Origin: Methylobacter sp.
GTDB taxonomy: Bacteria > Pseudomonadota > Gammaproteobacteria > Methylococcales > Methylomonadaceae
DNA: 64,000 bases
Direction of reading: 5' to 3'
NCBI RefSeq assembly: GCF_023227905.1
Contig: NZ_JALOCF010000009.1
Span: 44,087 to 108,086, forward strand
A program made the translations under genes and the position numbers. Positions 21,893-31,521 of this stretch are shown here, piece after piece. Positions within the stretch are counted from its first letter, which is position 1. Each line of letters opens with the position of its first letter. The notes beneath the pieces are model-generated. The model saw only the letters and a program-made list of their open reading frames with translations, did no database searches and had not been told where the DNA came from.

Positions 21893-24535
21893 ATGACTAA
21901 AAACATCCAAACCACTTGCCCTTACTGCGGCGTAGGCTGCGGCATCAGCGCCAAGGTCGATGCAGCGCAGCATCGTCTTAAAATCAGCGGCGACGCCACG
22001 CATCCGGCCAATTTCGGGCGGCTTTGCTCCAAAGGCTCGGCGCTTGGCGAAACCGTTGAACTTAAAGGCAGGTTGTTGCAGCCGAAAATTTACGGGCGCG
22101 AAACCGGCTGGAATCAGGCATTGGATCTGGTCGCGGGCACCTTTAGCAGCGTTATCGAAAAATACGGCGCGGACGCGGTGGCGATTTACGGCTCCGGGCA
22201 ATTGCTGACCGAAGATTATTACGTCGCCAACAAGCTGATGAAAGGCTTTATCGGCAGCGGCAATATGGATACCAACAGCCGCTTGTGCATGTCATCGTCG
22301 GTCGCAGGCCATAAGCGCGCCTTCGGTTCGGATACCGTGCCGGGCTGTTATGAGGATTTTGAACAGGCCGAGATGATCGTGCTGATCGGCTCGAATGCCG
22401 CGTGGTGCCATCCGGTCATTTTCCAGCGGATACGCGCGGCCAAGGAAGCCAACCCGGCGTTAAAAATCGTCGTGATCGACCCGCGCCGCACCGCCAGTTG
22501 CGACATTGCCGATTTGCACCTGCCGCTGGCGAGCGGCACCGACGCGGTTTTGTTTAACGGCTTGCTGCATTTTTTAAGCGATCAGAACGCGCTGGATTTA
22601 GCTTATATAAAAGCCCATACCGAAAGCTTTGAGCCGGCCTTGGCTTCCGCCGGCATCGATCTGGAACGGGCCGCGGCCATCTGCCAACTGAACAAAGACG
22701 ACCTGCACCGTTTTTATGGCTGGTTCGCCGGACATAAAAAAATCATTAGCCTGTACAGCCAGGGCATCAACCAGTCGTCCTCCGGCACCGACAAGGTCAA
22801 CGCCATCATCAACTGCCATTTGGCAACCGGCAGCATAGGCAAGCCGGGAATGGGCCCATTCTCGCTGACCGGACAACCGAATGCGATGGGCGGGCGCGAA
22901 GTCGGCGGACTGGCGCATCAGCTGGCCGCGCATATGGATTTTTCCAACGCCGACGATATCGACCGGGTCGCACGGTTTTGGGGCAGCAAGAATATTGCCC
23001 AAAAGCCGGGCTATCCCGCCGTCGAGCTGTTCGATGCCATCTACAGCGGCAAAGTCAAAGCCGTGTGGATTATGGGCACCAACCCCGTGGTCAGTTTGCC
23101 CGATGCCGACAGAGTCAAACTGGCCTTGCAGGGCTGCCAATTTGTGGTGGTGTCCGATTGCATCGCCGATACCGATACCACCGCCCTGGCGCATGTGCTG
23201 CTGCCCGCGCAAGGCTGGAGCGAGAAAGACGGCACGGTCACCAATTCCGAACGGCGCATTTCCCGGCAGCGGGCGTTATTCAAACCGGCGGGCGACGCCA
23301 AACCGGACTGGTGGATTATCACTGAAGTGGCGCGACGCATGGGCTTTGGACAGGCATTCCCGTACCAAAGCCAGGTCGAGATTTTCAGAGAACACGCCCG
23401 GCTGTCCGGTTTTGAAAATAACGGTTCGCGCGATTTTGACATATCGGCGTTTGCGGACATTACCCGGCATGATTACGATCATTTACAGCCGATCCAGTGG
23501 CCGGTCAATCAGGCCTATCCGCAGGGCAGGGCCCGGCTGTTTGCTGACGGGCAGTTTTTTACCGAATCGGGCAAAGCCCGGTTTATAACCGTCAGGCCGC
23601 TCCGGCCGGTCAATCTGCCGGACCATGCATATCCGCTGATTTTAAACACCGGTCGCTTGCGCGACCAGTGGCACACCATGACGCGCACGGCCATTGCGGC
23701 TAAGTTGAATCAGCACAAGCCCGAGCCTTTTGTCGATGTGCATCCGCTTGATGCCGAGCGCTACGGCTTGGCTGGAAACAGTCTGGCTATGATAAAGAGT
23801 TTTTGGGGATCAATGGTCGCGCGGGTGCAGATTACCGACAACCAACTTCCGGGCAGCCTTTTCGTTCCGATGCACTGGACCGAGCAATATGCCAGTCGAG
23901 GGCGCATGGGCGCGCTAGTGAATGCCGTGGTCGACCCGATTTCAAAGCAACCGGAAAGCAAGCACACGCCGGTGCGTATCAGCGCTTATCGATCCGCCTG
24001 GCAAGGTTTTATCCTGTCCCGTAGCGAGCTGGTCATCAACGCGCCGGATTATTGGGTAAAAATCAAAGGCGAACAATTCTACCGCTATGAGCTGGCAGGA
24101 CAGGCTGTGCCTGAAAACTGGCGGGATTGGGCGCAAAATAACCTCGGCGGCAGCGATGCCGATGCCTCGCAGTGGCAGGAATATCAAGACCCCAGCCTTG
24201 GCAATTACAGGGCCGCGCATATCGTGAATAAGCAGCTGGAAAGCGTGGTTTTTATCGCCGCCGGGTCTGGGCTTCCTGAACGCAACTGGCTGACGGGGTT
24301 GTTTGCAAAAACAGAATTGGAAAAAATAGAGCGCGTGGCGTTATTGACCGGCTGCCCGCCGGTAGGTGAGGCCGATGTCGGCGCCATCGTTTGCGCCTGT
24401 TTTAATGTCGGGGAACTTACCATCAAAGCCGCGATCAGGGAAAAAGGCCTCAAAACCCATCAGGAAGTCGGCCGTTGCCTAAAAGCCGGAACCAATTGCG
24501 GCTCTTGCGTGCCGGAGATTAAGGCGTTGTTGTAA
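21893..24535 (+). CDS. nasA: Assimilatory nitrate reductase, molybdopterin catalytic subunit
   Basis: 880 residues. The N-terminal TCPYCGVGCGI ... GRLCSKG motif binds a [4Fe-4S] cluster. The Mo-bisMGD domains contain TEDYYVANKLMKGFIG, MGTNPVVSLPDADRV, and ILNTGRLRDQWHTMTRT near the C-terminal MGD-binding domain. The last 60 residues form a BFD-like [2Fe-2S] domain (CACFNVGELTIK ... CGSCVPEIKAL). It reduces nitrate to nitrite in the cytoplasm with electrons from NasB; NirBD then makes ammonium. The ATG at 21893 (MTKNIQTTCPYC) was chosen over TTG 21848 because the latter lies in the inverted repeat. Confidence 0.95.
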   Translation: MTKNIQTTCPYCGVGCGISAKVDAAQHRLKISGDATHPANFGRLCSKGSALGETVELKGRLLQPKIYGRETGWNQALDLVAGTFSSVIEKYGADAVAIYGSGQLLTEDYYVANKLMKGFIGSGNMDTNSRLCMSSSVAGHKRAFGSDTVPGCYEDFEQAEMIVLIGSNAAWCHPVIFQRIRAAKEANPALKIVVIDPRRTASCDIADLHLPLASGTDAVLFNGLLHFLSDQNALDLAYIKAHTESFEPALASAGIDLERAAAICQLNKDDLHRFYGWFAGHKKIISLYSQGINQSSSGTDKVNAIINCHLATGSIGKPGMGPFSLTGQPNAMGGREVGGLAHQLAAHMDFSNADDIDRVARFWGSKNIAQKPGYPAVELFDAIYSGKVKAVWIMGTNPVVSLPDADRVKLALQGCQFVVVSDCIADTDTTALAHVLLPAQGWSEKDGTVTNSERRISRQRALFKPAGDAKPDWWIITEVARRMGFGQAFPYQSQVEIFREHARLSGFENNGSRDFDISAFADITRHDYDHLQPIQWPVNQAYPQGRARLFADGQFFTESGKARFITVRPLRPVNLPDHAYPLILNTGRLRDQWHTMTRTAIAAKLNQHKPEPFVDVHPLDAERYGLAGNSLAMIKSFWGSMVARVQITDNQLPGSLFVPMHWTEQYASRGRMGALVNAVVDPISKQPESKHTPVRISAYRSAWQGFILSRSELVINAPDYWVKIKGEQFYRYELAGQAVPENWRDWAQNNLGGSDADASQWQEYQDPSLGNYRAAHIVNKQLESVVFIAAGSGLPERNWLTGLFAKTELEKIERVALLTGCPPVGEADVGAIVCACFNVGELTIKAAIREKGLKTHQEVGRCLKAGTNCGSCVPEIKALL

Positions 24536-24763
24536 GGGCTTTTGACTGTACGAGCATTGCCAAAATCCCGTGCAATTTAATTTTACTAGGCCTTTTTCTT
24601 GTCCCGCCAGATCATTAACGAACCGCGCTGACAAAGAGCTTGGTTTCAGGGCTTCCAGTTGGTGATACGGTACTTGGGCGAGGTGGGTTCGCTCATGCTG
24701 ATGGACTGTTCAACAGCGATCAGCTCAGTTCAAGCACTGTGCGCCGATTTATACAGCAAAGCC

Positions 24764-26410
24764 CTATAACACCACAACTTCATCACTAAAAGCATCCTCA
24801 ACTCTGGAGCCAGCGCAAAGCACGGAATAAACAGTGCAATTCAAGATTGTTTTTTGCGACTTAACGGTTTTCGTAAACACAGGCGACAAACTGCAATCGC
24901 CATCAGAAATCATCAACACGTCGGCTTTCTTATAATCCTTCTGAGATGCAATAATCTCAAAGGCGTGTTGTAACGGCGTTTCAAAATCGGTACCGCCACC
25001 AAAGCCTTGTTGCAAGAACTTCAACAAATCTGCCGAATCATTCTGTCCAGCCATCGAATATTCTCGAATTTCCCCAGTCGAGCCAAACAACAGCACATGC
25101 AGCGAGCGGTCTTCCTGTTTCAGGATATTGGCAATCGCCAGCAATAGTGCTTTGGCCTTCAATAGCGGTGCACCTTGCATGCTCGCCGATGTGTCCAGAC
25201 AGGCCACTACCGGCCCCGTGCGTTTTTGGATGGTTTCCGTTTCTTCGCCGTTGATGAAAGTCACGCCTTGCAATTCATACGACAGCAGATTTTTTTCCAG
25301 CAGGCGGGCATAAAACAAAGTCTCCAGCGTTTCATCTTCGAGATTCAACAACTCGCTGGGCAATACCCGCATCACATCGTCGCTACGGTGCGTGCCGTGA
25401 ACTTCGCTTTTGCTGGCTTGAGGAATTCTGACTTGTTTCTTTTTCTCTTCCGAGATGTAATCGCGGCCCATTTTTCGGGCGAGTTCCTTTATTTTCGCGT
25501 TGTTTTGCAGTTGTGCCGCCAACGCGGCAAAGTCATCCGCGCAGGCTTCCAGCTCGGCATAGGAAAAACTCGCGCCATGACATGAGGCGAGGAAGTCTTT
25601 CACTTCCTCATATTTTTGCGAAATATCGTCTAGCGTTTGCCGGAAACTCTTAAGGCGCTGACGAATAGGTTCGGGAATCTTTTCATCGGCGATTTCTTGT
25701 TCATAAGTTTGGGTTGCCGCCAGTTCGGTGCGGATTTGTGCAATGCTTTGTACATCGAGCGGGAGGTTTCGAAAAAAATCAGTGTGCGCTCGCCAATCAG
25801 GCTCGGAAGGCGGGTTATGTTCGGCATCTTTATCCCAATCCCACAGGCGCCATTTCGTTGCCCCCAATTTTTTCCGTGCCGCATCCTTCAAGAGGCCCAG
25901 CGTCGGTTCCCACGTTTCCCCTGGGAGCACCGACAGCAAATTATCCCACAGCGAGCGGCCAGCGTAATCCCGGTCCGCATAATTCACGCACTTGCTGGAA
26001 AACTGGTGGCAATTTTTGATGACCAGACCATAAAACGCACGTTCGCCGACATGGGCGTCCGCGCCGTGTGCCACGGAAGGATGCCCCACCGGACCGTGAC
26101 TATCGCAGGAAACATAAATCTTGCGCCCCAGCGTGCTTTTGGAAGTAAAACTCTGCGGACTACTGCGGCTTACCGTGCTCTCCGCCAAGCCATCGACGAC
26201 GATATTCGAAATTTCCCCCTCGCCTAGATAAATGCCCGAGTGCTCCACTGCAACCCATAAATCGCAATACAACACACTGCCGGGCACTGGTGTCACCTTA
26301 TCCCGAAAGGTACTGTCGACAAAATACTTGAACGCTTTTAGCCCAATAGGGATGCCGGCCTTGAGCGCATTCATCCCAGATAGGACGGTATTGGCAACAA
26401 TGGAAAACAT
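24764..26410 (-). CDS. LRAT-like domain fused to VWA protein (ViaA-like partner of a MoxR ATPase)
   Basis: 548 residues. Residues about 40-145 look like an LRAT/NlpC-P60-type papain-fold domain: PGSVLYCD, EHSGIYLGEGEI (His57) and KNCHQF (Cys134). The middle (210-400) is charged and helical. Residues about 398-548 form a von Willebrand A domain with an intact MIDAS: DTSAS (406-410), GGGTDFE (Thr474) and ISDGD (Asp503). The gene sits 13 bp after a MoxR/RavA-like ATPase gene. MoxR-VWA pairs act as chaperone-like modules; an LRAT domain, a possible acyltransferase or protease-like effector, is an unusual addition. Start follows AGGAG. Confidence 0.8.
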   Translation of the reverse strand: MFSIVANTVLSGMNALKAGIPIGLKAFKYFVDSTFRDKVTPVPGSVLYCDLWVAVEHSGIYLGEGEISNIVVDGLAESTVSRSSPQSFTSKSTLGRKIYVSCDSHGPVGHPSVAHGADAHVGERAFYGLVIKNCHQFSSKCVNYADRDYAGRSLWDNLLSVLPGETWEPTLGLLKDAARKKLGATKWRLWDWDKDAEHNPPSEPDWRAHTDFFRNLPLDVQSIAQIRTELAATQTYEQEIADEKIPEPIRQRLKSFRQTLDDISQKYEEVKDFLASCHGASFSYAELEACADDFAALAAQLQNNAKIKELARKMGRDYISEEKKKQVRIPQASKSEVHGTHRSDDVMRVLPSELLNLEDETLETLFYARLLEKNLLSYELQGVTFINGEETETIQKRTGPVVACLDTSASMQGAPLLKAKALLLAIANILKQEDRSLHVLLFGSTGEIREYSMAGQNDSADLLKFLQQGFGGGTDFETPLQHAFEIIASQKDYKKADVLMISDGDCSLSPVFTKTVKSQKTILNCTVYSVLCAGSRVEDAFSDEVVVL

Positions 26411-26423
26411 CGGGCACTGCTCC

Positions 26424-28481
26424 TTACAGCCAGATGTTGGCGCGCATTTGCAGGGTAAGCAAGTCCACCATGTTGTTATCTTTGCCAGCGGGTTTGGCCT
26501 GTTGCGATATCGCGCCCATACCTATCGAACGCAATGCCGGCCTGTCTTTCGCTTCATCCCATCGCCACACCTCCTTGAAATCCCAGTCCAGCGTGTGCTC
26601 AAAGTAACGCTGCTTGAATAACGCTGAATCAACGGTTTTGCCGTCCTTTCCATTCATATCGTCCGTGCCGGGATTGCTATCAATGGAGACATTGTTTTCA
26701 AGTGTGGATATGGCCTCGGCATCACAGATACGATTCTGCACCCACCATGTCTCCCCATCAAGTCTGCCTAAAGCACATTTTCGGACGATAGCGTTATAAC
26801 AGTATCGAGCGATGCCACAGAACGCACCAATATTTCGTAGTCCCCCCATAACAAAACACCGCTCAACCACGCTACCGTTGGCTAAGGTAGCGGCTATGCC
26901 GCCATATCCACCATCATAATTAGTATTCCTATCTACACCTAGCACCGCCAAACAATCCGTGATGGTAGAACTGGTAACAGCACCTCCAATCAAGAAACCG
27001 CCCGATTCGCAGGCAGTAATGTTACAGCCGGTTGCCGAGCCCCAGATCAAGCTCTCGCCTGCTAGACAGGAAGCAATGGTGCAATTAGTTGCTTGATCTT
27101 TTATCAAATCAATAGTCGATAAGCAGTGGGTGATGTTGCTGCCTTTTGCGGTGGCGGCAAGCCTTAAGTCTTCCAGCATAAGGTTTGTGATTCTGGATTG
27201 AGTCTCAATATTGCGGAAGAGCTGACACCAGTCATCTCCGTTTTTTTTGTATTTAATGATGTGCCCACCGCCGTCGTAATTCCCGATAAAGGAAATGTCT
27301 GTCCAGGTGCTGAGCGCGGAGCAGTCGATGTCGGCGGTTTGCCGGAAGTAATAGCCGTTCAGACCCACCTCCGGCCGGCTTAGGTCCATGAGTTCTTCGA
27401 CCGTTTGAATCAATAGCGGATCTTCTGCGGTGCCGCTGCCTTTAAAACCGCTGACCACCGTATTAAGTTTTGCGCTGGCTTGGGCGGGAGCGGATGGCGA
27501 TTTTCCTGTGACACCGTCATAAGTCTGTACTTCGTCTTCAATAACAGAAATTGCCATAACTTCGACTTTCGGCACCGAGCGGCTAAAGCTTCGCAAGGTT
27601 TTCAGGATGAGGTCACGCACTTTGATCGCATTTTCCTGATGATTCCACAGGCAATCCTTCAGCAGAAACACATCGGACAAGTCGACCTGGCTACGCCCAT
27701 TTGTGGCTGCGGAAAAGCACAGCAGCTTGATCACTTTCTTTAAGCGGCGATCAGACAGGTTCTCGCGGCGGTCTTCCTTGAAGGTCTCTTTATGCTGCCC
27801 CCAAATGCGCTGCATGGCTTCCACAATATCCGGCGGAAGGGTGACGGATTCGGCCTCACGCTTAATATCGGCCAGATCGGCCTCAGTAAGCTTGTTTAGT
27901 TCCAGCATTTCTGCCGTCTTCTCAAACAGGCGATGAAGGTTGTCCTGTCTGACATAATCCACAAAGCTCCGCACTAAAAAGCGGTCATACAGAGCGCTGA
28001 GTTCTTCCTGGTCGGTGGGCAATTCGTTGGAGGCGGCAATCAACGCCTGCATGGGTACACGTTGCGGCTCCGCGCCATTGTGATAAATACGCTCGTTCAA
28101 AATCGTCAGTAGCGCGTTGAGGATGGACGAACTGGCTTTGAAAATCTCGTCCAGAAACGCCATGTTCACCGTCGGTAAATAGCCCTCTGTGTTGCGCTTG
28201 AAGCGGTCTGCCTTGAGTTCAGTTATTGACAATGGCCCAAAAATTTCTTCCGGCGTCGAGAACTTGGTCAGCAGATATTCGAAATAAGCGTTGTCATCGC
28301 TGCTGTGCGCCAAACTCTCGGCAATGCGTCGCGCAATAAGGCTTTTGCCTGTGCCGGGCGGGCCAATCAGCACCAGATTTTCGCCAGCCAACACGGTGAG
28401 CAGCGCAGTTTTTAGGGTATCTTCACGTTCAACCAGTCCGTGGTTGAGTTGGTTCAGCAGGGCTTGGATTTTTTGTTTCAT
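26424..28481 (-). CDS. MoxR/RavA-like AAA+ ATPase with C-terminal GLUG-like repeat domain
   Basis: 685 residues. The N-terminal AAA+ domain has Walker A GPPGTGKS (40-47), the FGPLSITELKADRF insert, Walker B MAFLDEIFKA near 107 and sensor 1 ALIAASNELPT near 148, as in RavA. Residues about 345-620 form a repeat region: GYYFRQTADIDCSALSTWTD then FIGNYDGGGHIIKY, ITNLMLEDLRL and many C/T-rich strands, the look of GLUG beta-helix domains, normally found in surface proteins. No signal peptide is present. It is paired with the LRAT-VWA gene downstream. The start at 28481 (MKQKIQALL) gives the normal family N terminus; the frame extends to 28544. Confidence 0.82.
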   Translation of the reverse strand: MKQKIQALLNQLNHGLVEREDTLKTALLTVLAGENLVLIGPPGTGKSLIARRIAESLAHSSDDNAYFEYLLTKFSTPEEIFGPLSITELKADRFKRNTEGYLPTVNMAFLDEIFKASSSILNALLTILNERIYHNGAEPQRVPMQALIAASNELPTDQEELSALYDRFLVRSFVDYVRQDNLHRLFEKTAEMLELNKLTEADLADIKREAESVTLPPDIVEAMQRIWGQHKETFKEDRRENLSDRRLKKVIKLLCFSAATNGRSQVDLSDVFLLKDCLWNHQENAIKVRDLILKTLRSFSRSVPKVEVMAISVIEDEVQTYDGVTGKSPSAPAQASAKLNTVVSGFKGSGTAEDPLLIQTVEELMDLSRPEVGLNGYYFRQTADIDCSALSTWTDISFIGNYDGGGHIIKYKKNGDDWCQLFRNIETQSRITNLMLEDLRLAATAKGSNITHCLSTIDLIKDQATNCTIASCLAGESLIWGSATGCNITACESGGFLIGGAVTSSTITDCLAVLGVDRNTNYDGGYGGIAATLANGSVVERCFVMGGLRNIGAFCGIARYCYNAIVRKCALGRLDGETWWVQNRICDAEAISTLENNVSIDSNPGTDDMNGKDGKTVDSALFKQRYFEHTLDWDFKEVWRWDEAKDRPALRSIGMGAISQQAKPAGKDNNMVDLLTLQMRANIWL

Positions 28482-28735
28482 CGTGAGTCGGTTGCAAATT
28501 GTTTGTAGGCGCTGGCATGAGGTGCCGCCTTGCGAACTAAGCAAGACGCAAGCACAGCGTGTTTATAATACCAGCTTTAGCCGGAACTGCTCGTGCGAAC
28601 ATTGGGCTGGGCCGCTATAGAGTGCAAAACGTCCATTCAAATGGCCGGTCAGTCGAATATGCGAAAGACCGATTGTGGCTGCTTTAACGGGAGAGGGGAT
28701 AAAGGCGTCGAATTTTGATGTGCGTTTATTGCCAG
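28482..28735. other. Gap between the MoxR-like gene and vapC
   Basis: Presumed promoter region for the minus-strand MoxR/VWA pair (right of 28481). No regulatory motif or terminator could be supported. The vapBC genes are on the same strand upstream. Confidence 0.3.
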
Positions 28736-29137
28736 TTAATTTAAAAAATCATCCAGCGATACCGCAATTTCTGGAAATTCACGCAGTATCTTTTTGTCCT
28801 GAGTCACCAGTTTTACGTCTAACTGTTTTGCCAGGGCGACAAATTCACAATCATAGGCAGAACAATTGCCGCTATCGGCTAACGCCAAAACTTGCACGGA
28901 TGTTACGGTAAATTCATGATCGGCCATTAACGCTTCAGCTTCTTCCTGGATCAGCAAAGCTTCTGCCAAGGTAATGATTTGTTGTCGTAAATAAAGTGCA
29001 AGCACATTACGAAATTCGCTACGCCAAAGGCTGGGTGCGGCCCAATCGGCGTCGGTTTGATAAAGCCGGCTCGCTTTTTCCGAATAGACAGTCGGCAGAA
29101 AAAGATAGCTGATGATATTGGTGTCCGCAATAATCAT
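28736..29137 (-). CDS. vapC: VapC-type PIN-domain toxin
   Basis: 133 residues of PIN fold: IIADTNIISYLF (first acidic residue), WRSEFRNVLALYL (Glu), NCSAYDCEFVALAKQLDVKLVTQDKKIL (Asp residues of the active site). PIN toxins are Mg-dependent RNases that cleave tRNA or rRNA until neutralised by the antitoxin. It overlaps the upstream vapB gene by 4 bp (ATGA), typical of a toxin-antitoxin pair. The acidic residues look intact, so the toxin is probably active. Confidence 0.88.
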   Translation of the reverse strand: MIIADTNIISYLFLPTVYSEKASRLYQTDADWAAPSLWRSEFRNVLALYLRQQIITLAEALLIQEEAEALMADHEFTVTSVQVLALADSGNCSAYDCEFVALAKQLDVKLVTQDKKILREFPEIAVSLDDFLN

Positions 29138-29376
29138 GGCCGTCCGCTGTTAATGGCCTGTTCAATGTCTTCGAGCGTGATGCGGTTAGTTTTGATGCTG
29201 GAGCGCAGCTGTTCAATGCGGCTTAAGCGGTCGGCGGGCGTTATTTTTGTGGGCGTTAGTATTTTTTCAAGACAAACGATAACTTCACTGTTGATGCTTC
29301 TTCTGTGCAATTCGGCCGCCGTTTTTAATTGTTCGTAAAGCGAGTCCGGGATGTTTTTTATGGTCAGTGCCGGCAT
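29134..29376 (-). CDS. vapB: VapB/FitA-like ribbon-helix-helix antitoxin
   Basis: 80 residues starting MPALTIKNIPDSLYEQLKTA, a ribbon-helix-helix (Arc/FitA-like) DNA-binding segment with HRRSINSEVIVCLEKIL. The C-terminal tail (RLSRIEQLRSSIKTNRITL) would wrap the toxin. The start at 29376 follows GGAATCCACC; the longer frame to 29565 has no family similarity. It ends in a 4-bp overlap with vapC. Confidence 0.85.
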   Translation of the reverse strand: MPALTIKNIPDSLYEQLKTAAELHRRSINSEVIVCLEKILTPTKITPADRLSRIEQLRSSIKTNRITLEDIEQAINSGRP

Positions 29377-30135
29377 GGTGGATTCCTTGATGATGGGCAA
29401 GGTTGCATTATGGTTTCGATTTGCAATTCTAGCAATATTTAAACCTTTTAAGTAGGTGATTGACGTCCCGCACTTCATGGTGTGCAAAGCTATGCGAAGC
29501 CGGAGCAGTTCTAGCATTCCAGGTGAGACCTTGGGACTGTAATTTGCAAACGCACTGCGCCGCATAATTTCATGAAATGATAACCGGGAAGCTATTTGCC
29601 GAAACTCATGGGGTCAGACTGAATTAATTGCAATTCAAAAATCAATCAGGTTGGACCAATCGTTGGCATGCTGTCTGTTATGAGGGAAAACAGTATACAA
29701 AATACATTATTTGCAATCTGCCCAGGCTGTTGAAATGTATAGCCCGCTTGCGCCATTCGCCAGAACCTAAGGCATGATCATTCCCGCTCCGCCGCCGCTC
29801 CCACAATTATGACAGCGCCTTAATTTAATGACGGGGCCCTATCCGTGGGGGCGTACCTCTTATCTCATGTAGCCCAATAACAGATGGAATAAACCGCTTT
29901 TATGAAATCCATAGCTTACTATGCAAGCCGTTTATTAGCGGTTATCATGAGGGCCGGTGTCTATCGACGTATTGTCGGAACTTAATGGCGAAGATCGGGG
30001 ATACACAAGCAGCGCGGCTGCTTTGGTTCGCCAATGCGGATTAATCCGGGGCAGGCGATAAAATTTCCGTTAGCCGCTGTACGGCTTTAGCGATGGCAAT
30101 CCACTATAAACTTCAATAACAATAAGGAGAGAAGC
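29377..30135. other. Non-coding region between vapBC and the Ter cluster
   Basis: About 760 bases without a supported gene. It contains GGGGTCAGACTGAATTAA (near 29609), a phrase often seen near REP-associated transposase genes, but no transposase here. AATAAACCGCTT ... AAGCCGTTTATT (29889-29938) is an imperfect inverted repeat. The right end holds the presumed terD promoter and AAGGAGAGAAGC ribosome site. Confidence 0.4.
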
Positions 30136-30711
30136 ATGGCAGTATCACTTACGAAAGGCGGTAACGTTAATCTCAGCAAAGAAGCGCCGGGATTGAATAA
30201 AATCGCAGTCGGATTAGGCTGGGACGCTCGTGCAACCGATGGCGCGGCGTTTGATTTAGATGCCAGTGCCTTTCTGGTTAAAATGGACGGTAAAGTCCGC
30301 TCAGACAGCGATTTTTGCTTTTACAATAATAAAGTCGTCGGCAATGGCGCGGTTCAGCATATGGGCGATAACACCACCGGCGCGGGTGATGGCGACGATG
30401 AAAGCGTCAAGGTTGAATTATCCAAAGTCCCCGCTGACCTGGATAAAATCGTGTTTGCGGTAACCATTCATGAAGCCGATGTGCGCAAACAGAATTTTGG
30501 TCAAGTCAACCATGCTTATATCCGTATTATCAACGAAGACGGCGGCGCGGAAATTGCCCGTTACGATTTGAGCGAAGACGCTTCCATTGAGACAGCCATG
30601 ATTTTCGGCGAAATCTACCGCGTCGGCGCGGATTGGAAGTTTAAAGCCGTCGGCCAAGGTTTTGCCGGTGGCCTTGGGCCTTTGGCCGCTTCTTTTGGGG
30701 TTAACGTTTGA
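30136..30711 (+). CDS. terD: TerD-family stress protein
   Basis: 191 residues, the length of TerD/TerE. Family marks are MAVSLTKGGNVNLSKEAPGL, AFDLDASAFLV, the calcium-binding acidic loop GDNTTGAGDGDDE, and the C-terminal GEIYRVGADWKFKAVGQGF with GLGPLAASFGV. TerD proteins bind Ca2+ and are linked to resistance to tellurite, phage and colicins, but the molecular activity is not settled. It is the first gene of the Ter cluster. The start follows AAGGAGAGAAGC. Confidence 0.93.
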   Translation: MAVSLTKGGNVNLSKEAPGLNKIAVGLGWDARATDGAAFDLDASAFLVKMDGKVRSDSDFCFYNNKVVGNGAVQHMGDNTTGAGDGDDESVKVELSKVPADLDKIVFAVTIHEADVRKQNFGQVNHAYIRIINEDGGAEIARYDLSEDASIETAMIFGEIYRVGADWKFKAVGQGFAGGLGPLAASFGVNV

Positions 30712-30745
30712 TTGCGACCGGATAGGCTGCAATAATTGATCCGAA

Positions 30746-30808
30746 GCAGGGAGGGGCTTTTACATTGGGCCTGCTCAAAGCAGGCGTTTTAAGCGAAGCC
30801 CCTCCTGC
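30746..30808. repeat. Nested inverted repeat between the two TerD-family genes
   Basis: Outer arms GCAGGGAGGGGCTT and AAGCCCCTCCTGC enclose an inner hairpin GCCTGC-TCAAA-GCAGGC, followed by six A. It resembles a REP/BIME element and may act as an mRNA stabiliser or partial terminator between terD and the next gene. Confidence 0.6.
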
Positions 30809-30918
30809 AAAAAACCTTCATTCTCAAGAACTTTCCCAATCATCAAAAAACAGCATTGGCTTAACGGGGCTATGAGTCCTGTTAGTAAGCTATGCGGTCC
30901 ATTTATTGAGGTATATGT

Positions 30919-31515
30919 ATGGCTATTAATTTACAAAAAGGGCAAAAAATTTCTTTGTCCAAAGAATCCGGCGGTACGCTGAGTAAGGTCGTCATGGGGC
31001 TGGGCTGGGATGCCAAAAAAGTTTCCATCAGCAAGTTGAAAGGCTTGTTTGGCGGTGGCGGAAGCGATGAATCCATTGACCTGGACGCTTCTTGCGTATT
31101 GTTTGACGATCAAAACAAGGTGGTTGACATCGTTTATTTCGGGCAGCTGAAAAGCCGCGACGGCAGCATTGTGCATACCGGCGACAATCGTTCCGGCGCC
31201 GGTGACGGCGATGATGAACAAATCAAGGTTGATCTGGATAAAGTGCCTGCCAATGTCAAATCCATGGTATTTACCGTTAACTCCTTTTCCGGCCAGACTT
31301 TTGATCAGGTCGAAAACGCTTATTGCCGCATAGTCGACAGCAGCAACGATGCGGAAGTTGCCCGTTACACCCTGAGTTCGCAAGGCTCTCACACCGCGCA
31401 AATCATGGCGAAACTGTACCGTCATGGCGGCGAATGGAAAATGCACGCGATAGGCGAAAATGGCGTAGGCCGCACCATTGATGGTTTGCTGCCGCAAATT
31501 GTCATTCATCTGTAG
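30919..31515 (+). CDS. terZ: TerD-family protein, TerZ-like
   Basis: 198 residues. It has the TerZ-type insertion KLKGLFGGGGSDESIDLDASCVLFD after the first strands, then HTGDNRSGAGDGDDEQIKVDL (calcium loop), and AKLYRHGGEWKMHAIGE near the end. It is a paralogue of the upstream TerD. It is followed 6 bp later by the ATP-grasp gene, so it links the TerD proteins to the biosynthetic module. The terZ name is by resemblance of the insert. Confidence 0.85.
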   Translation: MAINLQKGQKISLSKESGGTLSKVVMGLGWDAKKVSISKLKGLFGGGGSDESIDLDASCVLFDDQNKVVDIVYFGQLKSRDGSIVHTGDNRSGAGDGDDEQIKVDLDKVPANVKSMVFTVNSFSGQTFDQVENAYCRIVDSSNDAEVARYTLSSQGSHTAQIMAKLYRHGGEWKMHAIGENGVGRTIDGLLPQIVIHL

Positions 31516-31521
31516 GTATCA

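Noticed and set aside
24536..24763. A gene or terminator between nasA and the VWA gene
   Set aside because: No frame with family likeness and no stem with T-run was seen in the 228-bp gap.
29377..29565. N-terminal extension of VapB to 29565
   Set aside because: The extra 63 residues have no antitoxin character; the ATG at 29376 has a ribosome site and gives the normal family length.
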